A program made the position numbers and the translations under genes. Shown here in pieces: positions 18,053-26,982 of a DNA stretch of 64,000 nucleotides. This DNA is from Herbaspirillum sp. RTI4 (GTDB lineage Bacteria > Pseudomonadota > Gammaproteobacteria > Burkholderiales > Burkholderiaceae_D), in assembly GCF_034313965.1 (NCBI RefSeq), contig NZ_JAVIWQ010000002.1:1860001-1924000 (forward strand). The letters run 5' to 3'. Each line of letters opens with the position of its first letter. Position 1 is the first letter of the stretch. The notes below the pieces were generated by a model. That model was not told the origin of the DNA and searched no databases. It saw only the letters and a list, made by a program, of their open reading frames with translations.

Positions 18053-19414
18053 TTGCAAATATTATCTATTTCGCATATTCCTACTTCAGTCTCCGTCCCT
18101 GATCAATTGATTTCTTCTTCCTTAGCGGCAGAGGCAATAAATCCGGTTAATGACAATTCTATACTTACGAACGCCAGAGCAGCGCAAGCTATTTTTGATG
18201 CCCGTGCCTCAGATTTTCTTGCGCTCGCTAAATCCCCCAAAAATTTAGACACATTAAATAATAATTTTAATGAAATAGAATGCACTAAAAATAGTTTAAA
18301 TATTGCTAAAAAAAATGTTGATGTTACAACTCGTGCTTGTCTCTCGGATTTAGATAAAAATTTAAGACGGGACTCGTTTCTTGGTGATAAGTTAGTTCCC
18401 GCTATTGAGGAGAAATACCCTGGATCTATGGATATTATCCGGAAACTAGGTGTGCAAAGTGGTGACGATAAATCAGAAAACTCCGCTTCAATTGCCATGT
18501 TATTTGAGACATTTGGCGATACCATGGCCAGATTAAAATCTGATTATCTAGGTGCTTTTGAATCAGCCGCCAGCACATATACAGAGTTCCATAAAAAATT
18601 TACCGATGTAACTATAGATATAATGAAAGACTCCAAAGAAGGAGACGATAATAAAACTATATTTTCAACTACATTAATAGAGAGAAAATTAAAAAAATTA
18701 ATACTGGAATATATGGATTATATTCCAGTATTTAAATACAGTTATCCATTAAATGTAGATAGTTTTAAACCAAATATATCAAAATCACTATATGTTGCAA
18801 ATAACAAAGATGATGCCGAAAAGTGGGCTAAAAATATTGGCATTGATAAAGACTTAATTAATAAGCAGGTTAAATTTATTGACGGAAAATATCACGTTGT
18901 AATTGATATGAGCCCAGTATTCGATATTTATAATTCAATTCCTGGAATTGAAAATTTATTGAGGAGTATGGATAATAAATTACAATTTCAAATGTTTTAT
19001 AACTTGATTGCCAATTATTTACGTGAATATTATAAAGTTACCCAAATACCAAATGATATTACCCCAGGATTTGTGTATGAACTAGTTTTAAATAATGGTG
19101 GTAAATTCCCTGACGAAAAAACTTTCACAGAATATATCAATAATCGATATGATATTTCCCCACTTTGGGTGTCGACTTTGTATTTAATGCTTTTTCCACC
19201 GGATATTTTTAATTATTCATTCGAACAATCCCCTGCCAAATACCAGGAGTGGATTAGGACATTAGATTCAAAAAAAGAAAAAACTAATGGTCAGTCACAA
19301 CTTATGGTGGAAAAAACAAGCCGTGCTCTCAATACATACTCAAGTCTTTCAAAAATAATTAGTAATGCTTATGAGGCAATGTCTGGAGTTCTGAAGGGTT
19401 ATATTGCATATTAA
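18053..19414 (+). CDS. sipD: Needle-tip protein SctA (SipD/IpaD/BipD), enlarged
   Basis: 453 residues, larger than SipD (343) and BipD (310). The tip-protein core is recognised by SDYLGAFESAASTYTEFHKKFTDV in the middle and the C-terminal coiled coil KYQEWIRTLDSKKEK ... TSRALNTYSSLSKIISNAYEAMSGVLKGYIAY, which aligns by eye with the SipD C-terminus. The extra length lies between them (about residues 205-400). TTG at 18053 is the only start that keeps the N-terminal part, and the ribosome site is weak. The gene contains a striking 14-bp hairpin. Confidence 0.8.
   Translation: MQILSISHIPTSVSVPDQLISSSLAAEAINPVNDNSILTNARAAQAIFDARASDFLALAKSPKNLDTLNNNFNEIECTKNSLNIAKKNVDVTTRACLSDLDKNLRRDSFLGDKLVPAIEEKYPGSMDIIRKLGVQSGDDKSENSASIAMLFETFGDTMARLKSDYLGAFESAASTYTEFHKKFTDVTIDIMKDSKEGDDNKTIFSTTLIERKLKKLILEYMDYIPVFKYSYPLNVDSFKPNISKSLYVANNKDDAEKWAKNIGIDKDLINKQVKFIDGKYHVVIDMSPVFDIYNSIPGIENLLRSMDNKLQFQMFYNLIANYLREYYKVTQIPNDITPGFVYELVLNNGGKFPDEKTFTEYINNRYDISPLWVSTLYLMLFPPDIFNYSFEQSPAKYQEWIRTLDSKKEKTNGQSQLMVEKTSRALNTYSSLSKIISNAYEAMSGVLKGYIAY
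18700..18732 (+). repeat. Perfect 14-bp hairpin inside sipD
   Basis: AATACTGGAATATA (18700-18713), 5-base loop TGGAT, TATATTCCAGTATT (18719-18732). The stem is perfect over 14 pairs and lies entirely in coding sequence (encoding LEYMDYIPVFKY). In AT-rich DNA this length is unexpected by chance and may mark an mRNA structure. It is not followed by a T-run that would make it a plain terminator. Confidence 0.75.
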
Positions 19415-19542
19415 ATGCAAATAATTAAATAAATATTTATTATTAATATTTCATAATATTCAATTTAATTTTAAAAAATAATTAATACTTTACAAAATTT
19501 TGAATTTTATTCGTTTCTGACTTTATTTTTAACGAGAGTTAA

Positions 19543-22500
19543 ATGCCAAAAATTTCCCCAGTTAATAGTTCTTCTGTTGCCCCCACTTCTATACCTCCTG
19601 CTGGCAGGTTTCCGTCCCTGACTCGATTCATCTCTCGAATCAGCCCCAATTTCAGGGGGGCCAGTCAATCATCCAGTTCGGTTACGGTTTCAGGCATAAA
19701 TGAATCGAACTCTAATCAAGTGGCTAGTGTGGAGAACGATGCCGCGCAAAGTCAAAGTACTGAACCTTTTATTGCGCAAGCGGAAATATCCTCCCTGCCT
19801 CTTTGCAAAATGACACCGCAAGAACATGTGATAGCGCAGCTTAATTTAAGCCCGCGTGCGATTCAGTGGCACTCCAACATGGAGGATGATCTTGGCGATC
19901 TGCGGAGGATTATGTTGATGCTTGAATCTGGGTGGCAGTTGTATGGTCCTGATTCTAGTGCCACCGCTGCTGAGAAAGATCAATATAAGAACCTGCTTGC
20001 TGATTTTTCAAGAAGGTTTGAAAAATTTGCCATATGTAAAACAAAATTCAGTCTTACATATCCTGATACGCATAGGACATCAAAAAAATCTCTTGAGGAT
20101 AGGCAGTTCAAGAAATTCAAATTAGCGAGAGATAGTTTGACAAAAATGTTTGTCGCGACAATGTTGAATAGGAATGAAAATCGACTAGAAAAAGTACTTG
20201 TTGAGCAACAAGTTCGTGAGGCGATGAATAAGAAATTAGCTTCAGCCGGAATCGCAGGGGGAGTTCAAGAGGGTGATAATTACGTAGATATGGTGATTCC
20301 ACGCGACTATCAAAATACAAAAAATCTTGTGGATTTACTATCCAAGCAACCAGCTCGGACGATTGATTATATGGACATAGGCATGGTGCTGAACGAATAT
20401 AACTTGATGCCTGAGTGTCTTGTAAATGTCGGACCTGTCAAAGAAGTTCCTCAGCCAGAAGACGCTGCAGGTCCTTCTTCTGGAAAGGATAATTCCATTA
20501 GTGATGGTATCAATACAAAAAAAACTACTACCGACACATCCGTCCAGACAACCGGAGAAAAAGAGCTCTTTGGTACCGTTGATACGCCGGATTTACAACC
20601 CACTACGTCTGATGCTTCTTCACAAGTGGATGATGATCTGATCCCCAAGACGCGTTCTCGTGCTCGCAGGAAAAAGGCCGGCGTTAACCACAGAAAATCA
20701 CCTAGTCGAATCTATAATTTCACGCACCACCACCACATTCATATACATTTTGGTTCGAATCATATTAGTACAGACGGGCCTCCTAAACGTCCTACTGCAG
20801 ATTTCACCCAGCAAGCAGATATTGATGCGAACAACAATCCGCTTTTAATGACTGCCGATCGAGCATTGACAGTGTCTGCTTCCGGCAATAGTTCGACGGT
20901 TGCGACGCAATTTCCCGATATGAATGCGATTTCATCCTTGGGTGTTGCAACATCCGGTATTCGTACGAGCCTGGATGTGCATTCTCAGGCGATCGATTCA
21001 CCCGTTCTGCAAACTAACATCGTTAGCCGATTCCGCAACGACCCCTTGAATAGCTCATATGACACTGCAGTTTTTGATTCAAATTCCGAAATAAGACAAC
21101 AAGCCCGCGCGGTCAATATTGTTCGTCAGGCGGGAACGGGCGATAGTTTTGCCAACATGCTCGTTAAGAATTCAAGAAAAAACGAGGATGCATATCGCTC
21201 CAATGCAGAATTTGAGAATGTTTACAGGATTTTGGAACGGAGTGATATATCTCTGAAATCAATGGATATTCTTCTTCGTAACGCTAGCCAGAGGACATCC
21301 CTTGCTGGTCATGAGCTCGGATTTCAGGCTAACACTACTGTTGATTCCCATGACTGGTGGGATGGCGATCTTGACTCACTGTCAGATTCATCCCTTTCCC
21401 AATCGGATAGTGTTTATGATCGTTCAGGCCCCGAAAGTATCGTAGGCAGTGACGATGATCGTTATCTTTTTCCTGCGAGGCTTCGTACGTCTTCTATGGG
21501 GTCGTCTGTTTCGTCGACAAGTCAATTATCAAGCGTCTCTACTTTTGCCGTTCCTGAGTCAGCGGTACTTTCTCGTTTTCAATCTCAGGCACATCCTCCT
21601 TCCATAGTGAGGAGGATGGATACATTTGACGGCGGTTACGAAACTCAATCCGTAGACATGATTTTGAGTGAGGAAGATGCGGATGAAACAACTGTTTCAG
21701 CGTCTGCGTTAGAGCAGGTGCAAGCTAATGTGCATAAAGACTCGATTGAGTTCTCATCGCCTCAATCTTTTTCAATGCGAGGTAATGCGCTAGTTAAGTC
21801 GAATAAAGGCCAAGTTCTTGGATCAACTCATACCGATTTACACTCAGAGATGGACGTTTTGAGCGGTAAAAAAAATCGTCTGCCTGTATCTTGGGTCAGC
21901 GAGGTAACAGAGGCCCGCAATGCTTCAGCTGAAGAATATGGAATCGCAGACGCCAATGTTGGAAACCGGGGCTTGGTGCAGATTTCGGCCGCTTCTCTTG
22001 CCGTATCCAATATGGCATCAACGTTCGTCAAGCGCGGGAATGACAAGTCAGCGGTTTTATTTTCTTCACCAATGAACCAGGCCAATGCGATTGAGCCGCT
22101 TGTTCACGTCAATAAGCTTGTTGTCGACGACAATCAGTTCCGGTTCCATTCTTCTTTTCCAAGTGCCGAGGCGCTGCTTCAGATGAAGTTTGATCCTCAA
22201 GGTGCGTGGGGCGAGTCTATTGGTAATGATCCAATTAACGCTGATTTGGATAGGCGTGCATCCATCTTTTCGGACTTCGTATCAACGTCGACTATTCAAA
22301 CTCCGCCCGAATCAGAAAGCATAAATCGCGGCATGAGCTTTTTCTCTCCCACCCGATCCCAGCCATTTTCTTCTTCCCGTTTTATGGAGCTCTATGCTGC
22401 GGAAGCCCAGGAACAACGTGACTCTGAGATAGAGGTAACTACGAAACGTAATTTGGCGTCGAGGTTGCCGCCCGCAGATTTTCATCAAGATAGTATTTTT

Positions 22501-22860
22501 AGCGATGTGAATGTGGCTGATGCTGCGTTGTCTGTGCGTTCATACGCACTTCAGGAGATCGATGAGTTGCTTTCTCCCGAAATTGATCGCAAAAATACAA
22601 TGACACCATGGACTTTTTGGTCGGAGCTGGATAAAAAGGCAAGTCAATCTTCGACTCTTGCTAAGTCCTCCTTATTAAATGCACCGGCTGCGACTCCAAA
22701 AAAATGGGAAGTACGCTCTTCGCCTCAAGTATTTCTTACTCAAGGCAGATCGGTGTCTGAGGGAAATCTGAATCACGTTGTCGGTACATATCGCCCAGAC
22801 CTGCCGCAAAAAACGAAAGTCAACCCATCGCATTGGATGAATGGTGTTCGTGTTGCTTAG
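19543..22860 (+). CDS. Large protein of unknown function, candidate secreted effector
   Basis: 1105 residues; I do not recognise the family. It follows sipD and starts ATG after ACGAGAG. The N-terminus (MPKISPVNSSSVAPTSIPPAG) is Ser/Pro/Thr-rich, as in type III export signals. Residues about 85-300 look folded and helical. Residues 369-390 hold a basic cluster (KTRSRARRKKAGVNHRKSPSR) resembling a nuclear localisation signal, followed by a His-rich stretch (HHHHIHIHF). The rest is long, Ser/Asp-rich and probably disordered, with two similar SIFSD motifs near the C-terminus. No membrane segment or known catalytic motif is evident. Base composition is less AT-rich than sipC and sipD, so its origin may differ. 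The effector role is inferred from context only. Confidence 0.75.
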   Translation: MPKISPVNSSSVAPTSIPPAGRFPSLTRFISRISPNFRGASQSSSSVTVSGINESNSNQVASVENDAAQSQSTEPFIAQAEISSLPLCKMTPQEHVIAQLNLSPRAIQWHSNMEDDLGDLRRIMLMLESGWQLYGPDSSATAAEKDQYKNLLADFSRRFEKFAICKTKFSLTYPDTHRTSKKSLEDRQFKKFKLARDSLTKMFVATMLNRNENRLEKVLVEQQVREAMNKKLASAGIAGGVQEGDNYVDMVIPRDYQNTKNLVDLLSKQPARTIDYMDIGMVLNEYNLMPECLVNVGPVKEVPQPEDAAGPSSGKDNSISDGINTKKTTTDTSVQTTGEKELFGTVDTPDLQPTTSDASSQVDDDLIPKTRSRARRKKAGVNHRKSPSRIYNFTHHHHIHIHFGSNHISTDGPPKRPTADFTQQADIDANNNPLLMTADRALTVSASGNSSTVATQFPDMNAISSLGVATSGIRTSLDVHSQAIDSPVLQTNIVSRFRNDPLNSSYDTAVFDSNSEIRQQARAVNIVRQAGTGDSFANMLVKNSRKNEDAYRSNAEFENVYRILERSDISLKSMDILLRNASQRTSLAGHELGFQANTTVDSHDWWDGDLDSLSDSSLSQSDSVYDRSGPESIVGSDDDRYLFPARLRTSSMGSSVSSTSQLSSVSTFAVPESAVLSRFQSQAHPPSIVRRMDTFDGGYETQSVDMILSEEDADETTVSASALEQVQANVHKDSIEFSSPQSFSMRGNALVKSNKGQVLGSTHTDLHSEMDVLSGKKNRLPVSWVSEVTEARNASAEEYGIADANVGNRGLVQISAASLAVSNMASTFVKRGNDKSAVLFSSPMNQANAIEPLVHVNKLVVDDNQFRFHSSFPSAEALLQMKFDPQGAWGESIGNDPINADLDRRASIFSDFVSTSTIQTPPESESINRGMSFFSPTRSQPFSSSRFMELYAAEAQEQRDSEIEVTTKRNLASRLPPADFHQDSIFSDVNVADAALSVRSYALQEIDELLSPEIDRKNTMTPWTFWSELDKKASQSSTLAKSSLLNAPAATPKKWEVRSSPQVFLTQGRSVSEGNLNHVVGTYRPDLPQKTKVNPSHWMNGVRVA

Positions 22861-22870
22861 AAAAACATTG

Positions 22871-22910
22871 ACCGGCATGATGCCCATGCGACACTTTGCC
22901 GGTATTTTTT
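22871..22910 (+). terminator. Rho-independent terminator after the 1105-aa gene
   Basis: ACCGGCA (22871-22877) pairs with TGCCGGT (22897-22903), followed at once by ATTTTTT. It lies 10 bases after the stop codon. The loop is long (19 bases), so efficiency may be moderate. Confidence 0.65.
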
Positions 22911-22979
22911 GTGGTCCGATACGAATGAATGTTCATATCCCTCATACAAATTTTGAATACATGTTGTGAGCGAAACAAG

Positions 22980-23040
22980 CCCAGGACATGAAACGCATCG
23001 TCTTTCGGCACTGCGAACATCACTGTCCTGGGATGCGTTT
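22980..23040. repeat. Interleaved inverted repeats, pseudoknot-like
   Basis: Arm A CCCAGGACA (22980-22988), arm B AAACGCAT (22991-22998), arm A' TGTCCTGGG (23024-23032), arm B' ATGCGTTT (23033-23040). Each pair is perfect, and the order A-B-A'-B' is that of an H-type pseudoknot or of two mutually exclusive hairpins. It lies in the roughly 290-base gap between two convergent genes. That gap holds no convincing open frame. Confidence 0.6.
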
Positions 23041-23150
23041 AGCGGCATAGCTTAGTCAGCGTTTCCTTGATTTTTAATTGTGAAGCTGTGATGGTCATCG
23101 ATGTTTTTTTATTACATTCGTTGGCCTTTGCAGCGATACGAAGGAAGCAA

Positions 23151-24225
23151 TTACTCATTGAAGTCCTGATCCGACATACTTGATGAGCGGCTAAGTACCT
23201 GATTCTCATACGCACTTCTCTTTAAGTCGACCATTGATTTTCGACGAAGGGCTACTTTCTTTTCGTGCGCATCCCTGAAATGACGTTTTTCATCATCGTT
23301 TCTACTGGCGGTTTTATTGAAGGCGTCGAGATTCGTTTCCATCATTTCATCTTCTGCATACAGCTGAAATTCATTCAGTGAAAGACTGCCCAGTGTATCT
23401 AATTGCACAATCGATGGACTGGTACTGAGTCCAGGGTTGCTCATTTCTATCTCTCGCGTTGCAGGGTTGTTCGGATCAAAGCGCAGGCTATGATCGAACA
23501 TGTGATATTGCGCAACGAGCGCAGTTGCTCCTGCGAGATTACTTAAAAAATCGGCAGTAGTCTGATTAAAGTAGCCTTCATTACTTGCTTCCTGAATAGC
23601 GGTACCCATCAGCACCGATGCCAACACGACATTGACAAAGATAGAGGTTCGGGTTGCCAGTCTGGAACCTGTATCGTTGATCATACTGTCGAGGCTAGGC
23701 AAGCCGGCGCGTATGGTCATGTGCAATTGGTGTAATGGCGGGAGTGGCATAGTGACCAGCTGCTGTTCGATATCGGTACCGTAGTGCGATTTCCAGCGCG
23801 CCATCATGGTGGGTAGCATCGGCACCATGGCGTAAGTAGCGGCATCGGCCGCTTCGCCCAAAGTATTGATTGCGCTGCGCCACAAACCATTTTCCCACGG
23901 CATATCGGGCAATGTTCCGGCGGATTGTCCCGACGGACTGGCCTCTCCCATGACTGCGTTGACCGTGAGTTGATTGAACAGGTAGGCCGTAGCGATCATC
24001 GTCAGTGATTTTAACGAAACGCACGACAGTGGACGTCGTGCATGGGCCGGGCCGTAAAAGACATTGAGCTTGAACACCGATTGCAAAATATCGCGCAGCC
24101 CGCAATAAAAAAATACATTGGCCGTCAATGCGGTGGCGTTGGGCAATAGCAGCCGATAGTTAAGCGCAACGGATGCCATTGATGCATTAAGAAGGGTCAG
24201 TATTCCGCGCGAAATATTGGTTGAA
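23151..24225 (-). pseudogene. 3' half of an IS-disrupted membrane protein gene
   Basis: Downstream half of a gene whose 5' half is at 25716-26556. Removing the IS1380 element and one copy of its 5-bp target repeat joins both halves in frame (...SATYS-TNISRGILTLLNASM...), giving an open frame of exactly 637 codons including the stop. This part has several hydrophobic segments (ILTLLNASMASVALNYRLLL, ALTANVFFYCGLRDILQSVF, SIFVNVVLASVLMGTAIQ) and a charged tail. An open frame that starts inside the IS (24293) is an artefact. The family is not recognised. Confidence 0.8.
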
Positions 24226-24238
24226 CCGAGATTGTCCA

Positions 24239-25618
24239 TTAGGAATTTGATGGGCTCGGCGTGAGCTTCACTGGCTCTCCCGCATTGGCCCACAAGCCCT
24301 CAAACCACGGTCTTCGTTTGCGCGCCACTGCCAGACGGAACGTCTGCTTGGTGTTCTTCGTGTTGTCATCCCACAGTGCCCCCACAGCCAGCACCTGGTG
24401 GTGCAGCGTTGCCAGCGTGTGATGCACCTTTTGGCGCATCACCGCATGGCGAAATACACTCATCAAGTTGTAGGCCAGCATCGTCACCCCCAGTGCCGCC
24501 TCGGTAGCCCAGAAGTCGCGCAACACAAAGCTGCCCAAGCCAAAGTCCGCCTTGAGCTCCTTGATCCGGTTCTCGCAATCTGCACGCCCGCGGTACAGGC
24601 GCCACACCTCCAGCGCCGGAATGCTCAAGTCGGTGAGCATGGCACCATAGCGCCAGCCCTGCAGATCCGGGTCATCGGCAAACAACGATAGCGTCTTGCC
24701 CGCCACCGCACCATTCTTGCGTTTGATATGCTGGCGCACCACCACCAGGCGCTGTGGTGTCCCCCAGCCCTGCGGCTGGTAGCTCAACTCGGAGACTTCC
24801 AGACCCACCTCGACTTGCTGCCACTTGCACTGATCTACGATAGATTGCTGTAGTGCATGCGTCAGTCGGGCGCTGATGATGTGGCTGATCTTCTTGGCTT
24901 TGAGCAGGGTCACTATGGTCTTGTCATAAAAACCACTGTCGGCGCGAAACAGGCCCACCTTGGTGGCCCCCAGGTTCTCCAGTGTGGACTCAATAAAACT
25001 CTCGATGTTGTTGCTCGATGCGGTGTTGCCCGGGCGCAGCCAGAAGTTGGCCACCAGGCGCCAGTCTGCTACGAACGCCAACAACGGGTGGTGGCTGGCG
25101 CGACCCTTGTTCTTGGGGTTGTAGCCCTTGGCGCCGCCTTCGATCTGGCTGCCCCAGCGGGTCAATACGGTGGAGTCCACATCCAGGGTGATGGGGTTGA
25201 GTTGGAGTTTGTCGAAGAGCCAACGGTAACTGCTGCTTTGCACTCGACTGGCGCTGGGTTGGTCAAAGCGCTGGAATAACCTGACGATGGCTTTGTGGCC
25301 TGCGGCTTTGCCCCAGCCGAACAGGCGCACCAGGGTGCTGTCCAGGCGGGTGATGTCGGCATGGGCAAAGCGCGCCGCGCCGCACCAGATACTGACGATC
25401 ATTTGTTCAATGAGTTGTTCTGGCGCATAGCCCCGGTTGGAGCCGGGCTGGGGTAGATCCCAGCTTTTCAGAGCTTCTTTGAAACCCATGCCGTCAAGCA
25501 TGCGCTTCAAAAGGGCCAGGCCACCCCAGGCGGTGACTTCGCGGGATGTGAATTTGAGATCGAACGGCGTTTCTGGGGGCATGGTCACTCCAAATTGCAC
25601 TGAGCTCGTTGATTTCAT
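24239..25618 (-). CDS. IS1380-family transposase
   Basis: 459-residue DDE transposase. Catalytic motifs visible: LDVDSTVLTRWG (first D), FRADSGFYDK (second D) and YRGRADCENRIKELKADF (E), the usual IS1380 order. The stop codon lies inside the left terminal repeat, so the gene fills the element. It is GC-rich compared with the gene it interrupts. ATG at 25618 is taken; a start 12 codons on (MPPETPFDL) is possible. It appears intact. Confidence 0.92.
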   Translation of the reverse strand: MKSTSSVQFGVTMPPETPFDLKFTSREVTAWGGLALLKRMLDGMGFKEALKSWDLPQPGSNRGYAPEQLIEQMIVSIWCGAARFAHADITRLDSTLVRLFGWGKAAGHKAIVRLFQRFDQPSASRVQSSSYRWLFDKLQLNPITLDVDSTVLTRWGSQIEGGAKGYNPKNKGRASHHPLLAFVADWRLVANFWLRPGNTASSNNIESFIESTLENLGATKVGLFRADSGFYDKTIVTLLKAKKISHIISARLTHALQQSIVDQCKWQQVEVGLEVSELSYQPQGWGTPQRLVVVRQHIKRKNGAVAGKTLSLFADDPDLQGWRYGAMLTDLSIPALEVWRLYRGRADCENRIKELKADFGLGSFVLRDFWATEAALGVTMLAYNLMSVFRHAVMRQKVHHTLATLHHQVLAVGALWDDNTKNTKQTFRLAVARKRRPWFEGLWANAGEPVKLTPSPSNS

Positions 25619-25621
25619 TGG

Positions 25622-25650
25622 GGATTTCTAATGGTATCCATTAGAAATCC
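25622..25650. repeat. 13-bp palindrome in the IS1380 subterminal region
   Basis: GGATTTCTAATGG, 3-base spacer, CCATTAGAAATCC: a perfect 13-3-13 dyad just upstream of the transposase start. It contains the CTAATGG core of the terminal repeat, so it may be a transposase binding or autoregulation site. Confidence 0.6.
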
Positions 25651-25715
25651 GGGCGTATCCGGGACACACCGGACTGGTGCACGATAGCAGTCCGGGGTCT
25701 AATGGACAATCTCGG

Positions 25716-26556
25716 TTGAATAGGTAGCGCTGCCGTTTCTGTTGGATCGCAGTAAAACCGCGAGCTGCATCAGGATAGGGGTCGTGACGGCGCAGGTGGC
25801 AAAAATGATCCGCTTCGTCGTTTCACCTTCTTTGTTTTTATCATCACGAATGTTTTTTTCAATGAGATAGCCGATTGCTTCCCTAATGAAGGTACTCATT
25901 CCGACGCAAATAATGGTGCGCAACATTAAATGGAGCGCATTCGATGCGTGCCTCGCATAATGATTGCAGGAGGCATTCGTCAGCAGATTTCTGAACGATT
26001 GCATGACCATTTCCAGGCGCGACAAGGGCGTGTCCGAGCTGGGCGACGATGGCAATGGCGACGGGGAACCGGAACTATCGGCTTCCTTTTGAAATGCCCC
26101 GCAACTATCGATTAATTTGCGCAACTCTTCCGCTAATCCGGGTGGGTCGCCCAAGCCGTCGAGCGAATGCCCCTGTTTATTGGGATTGATTAATCGGTGA
26201 TCGCTGATATAGGCGCCCAGCTTTTTGATTGCATCCAGTCCCGAAGCCGTCAGCTGCGTCCTTTCCACCGTCATCATTTTCTCTACCTGATCCAGCATTT
26301 TTATCAAGTCCTTGAGCGGCTCACTACGCACCTGTTCTTTGCTGATGGTACGAATACTACGAATGGCGCGAACGATCTCTTTTAGTTGCGGTAGCGAGGA
26401 AGTCGTCGGGTGCGCGCAGCACATTGACGCCGGATGGATTTCATCGTTCTGTGAGCTGGCACTCGAGGTGCCGGAAGATTGTGACTCTTGTTGCGAAGGT
26501 ACCGGCATGGACAACATTTCAGCACGGGGACGATAATAGACAGCGGTGATCGGCAT
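25716..26556 (-). pseudogene. 5' half of an IS-disrupted membrane protein gene
   Basis: Upstream half of the 636-residue protein described at 23151. The ATG at 26556 is preferred because AGGA stands upstream and MPITAVYYRPRAEMLSMPVPSQQ begins a Ser/Gln/Pro-rich leader like those of type III substrates; an ATG at 26667 lacks a ribosome site. A helical, charged region (KEIVRAIRSIRTISKEQV) is followed by a Pro/Ser linker and hydrophobic segments (ALHLMLRTIICVGMSTFIREAIGYLI, IIFATCAVTTPILMQLAVLL). The stop after ...STEIVH lies in the IS. An effector or translocated membrane protein is possible, not shown. Confidence 0.78.
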
Positions 26557-26982
26557 GGCGGGGTTCCTGAAAAAGCGTCCTGGCACCAAGGAAAATCGCA
26601 TTGACACAGCAAGGGCGTGCCAAAGCAATCCTTGCCTTGAATAAGTCTGGGAAGCGATTTGTTTCATAGTGAGTGGAGGAGTGCAGGTGACTGCGCTTGA
26701 AATGAAAGTGAGGAGAAGGAGGGGCCACGAGTGAATGAAAGTTGTTTGCGTGGGTTTCTCTCTCTGTTATTTCAAGCAAGAAGGTATCAACGAAGACCTT
26801 AATGCGGCAATGGCGATTGTTCTAAAAGTAGTCTTGAATAACGCGATAATGAAAAATCAGCGACGATAGCAGCATAATGACACCGATACAGCGAAGTTTG
26901 CCTGGAATTGGGAGTACAGCGACCTGCTTTATAATGTCACTCTCTCGCAAACTACGCGCCCGTGCGCCACGAAGCCAACGCC
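26557..26982. other. Junction between the secretion island and the thrC operon
   Basis: About 425 bases between the 5' end of the disrupted island gene (minus strand) and thrC (plus strand). Apart from the thrC promoter near its right end I see no convincing gene; short open frames here lack ribosome sites. No tRNA, integrase or direct repeat marking an attachment site is visible. The other end of the island lies outside the window. Confidence 0.5.
26908..26935 (+). promoter_or_regulatory. Putative sigma-70 promoter of thrC
   Basis: TTGGGA (26908-26913), 16-base spacer, TATAAT (26930-26935). The -10 is a perfect consensus. Transcription would begin near 26942, about 40 bases before the thrC ATG. 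The promoter suggests thrC can be expressed without the upstream gene it commonly follows. Confidence 0.55.

Larger units (their letters stand above)
24226..25715 (-). mobile_element. IS1380-family element (1490 bp)
   Basis: Perfect 17-bp terminal inverted repeats, CCGAGATTGTCCATTAG at 24226-24242 and its complement at 25699-25715. They are flanked by a 5-bp direct repeat TTGAA (24221-24225 and 25716-25720). IS1380 elements typically start with CC and duplicate 4-5 bp. It interrupts a membrane-protein gene in the type III island. An extra palindrome lies inside the right end (25622-25650). Confidence 0.93.

Noticed and set aside
21592..21618. 9-bp inverted repeat CATCCTCCT/AGGAGGATG in the 1105-aa gene
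   Set aside because: Short and in coding sequence of a 3.3-kb gene; likely chance.
23151..24293. Separate gene starting at 24293 for the downstream membrane-protein half
   Set aside because: Its first residues lie in the IS1380 terminal region; the real gene starts at 26556 and is interrupted.
24210..25725. Inverted copies of CTAATGGACAATCTCGG as a host inversion
   Set aside because: They are the terminal repeats of the IS1380 element, flanked by a direct TTGAA repeat, so no inversion is needed.
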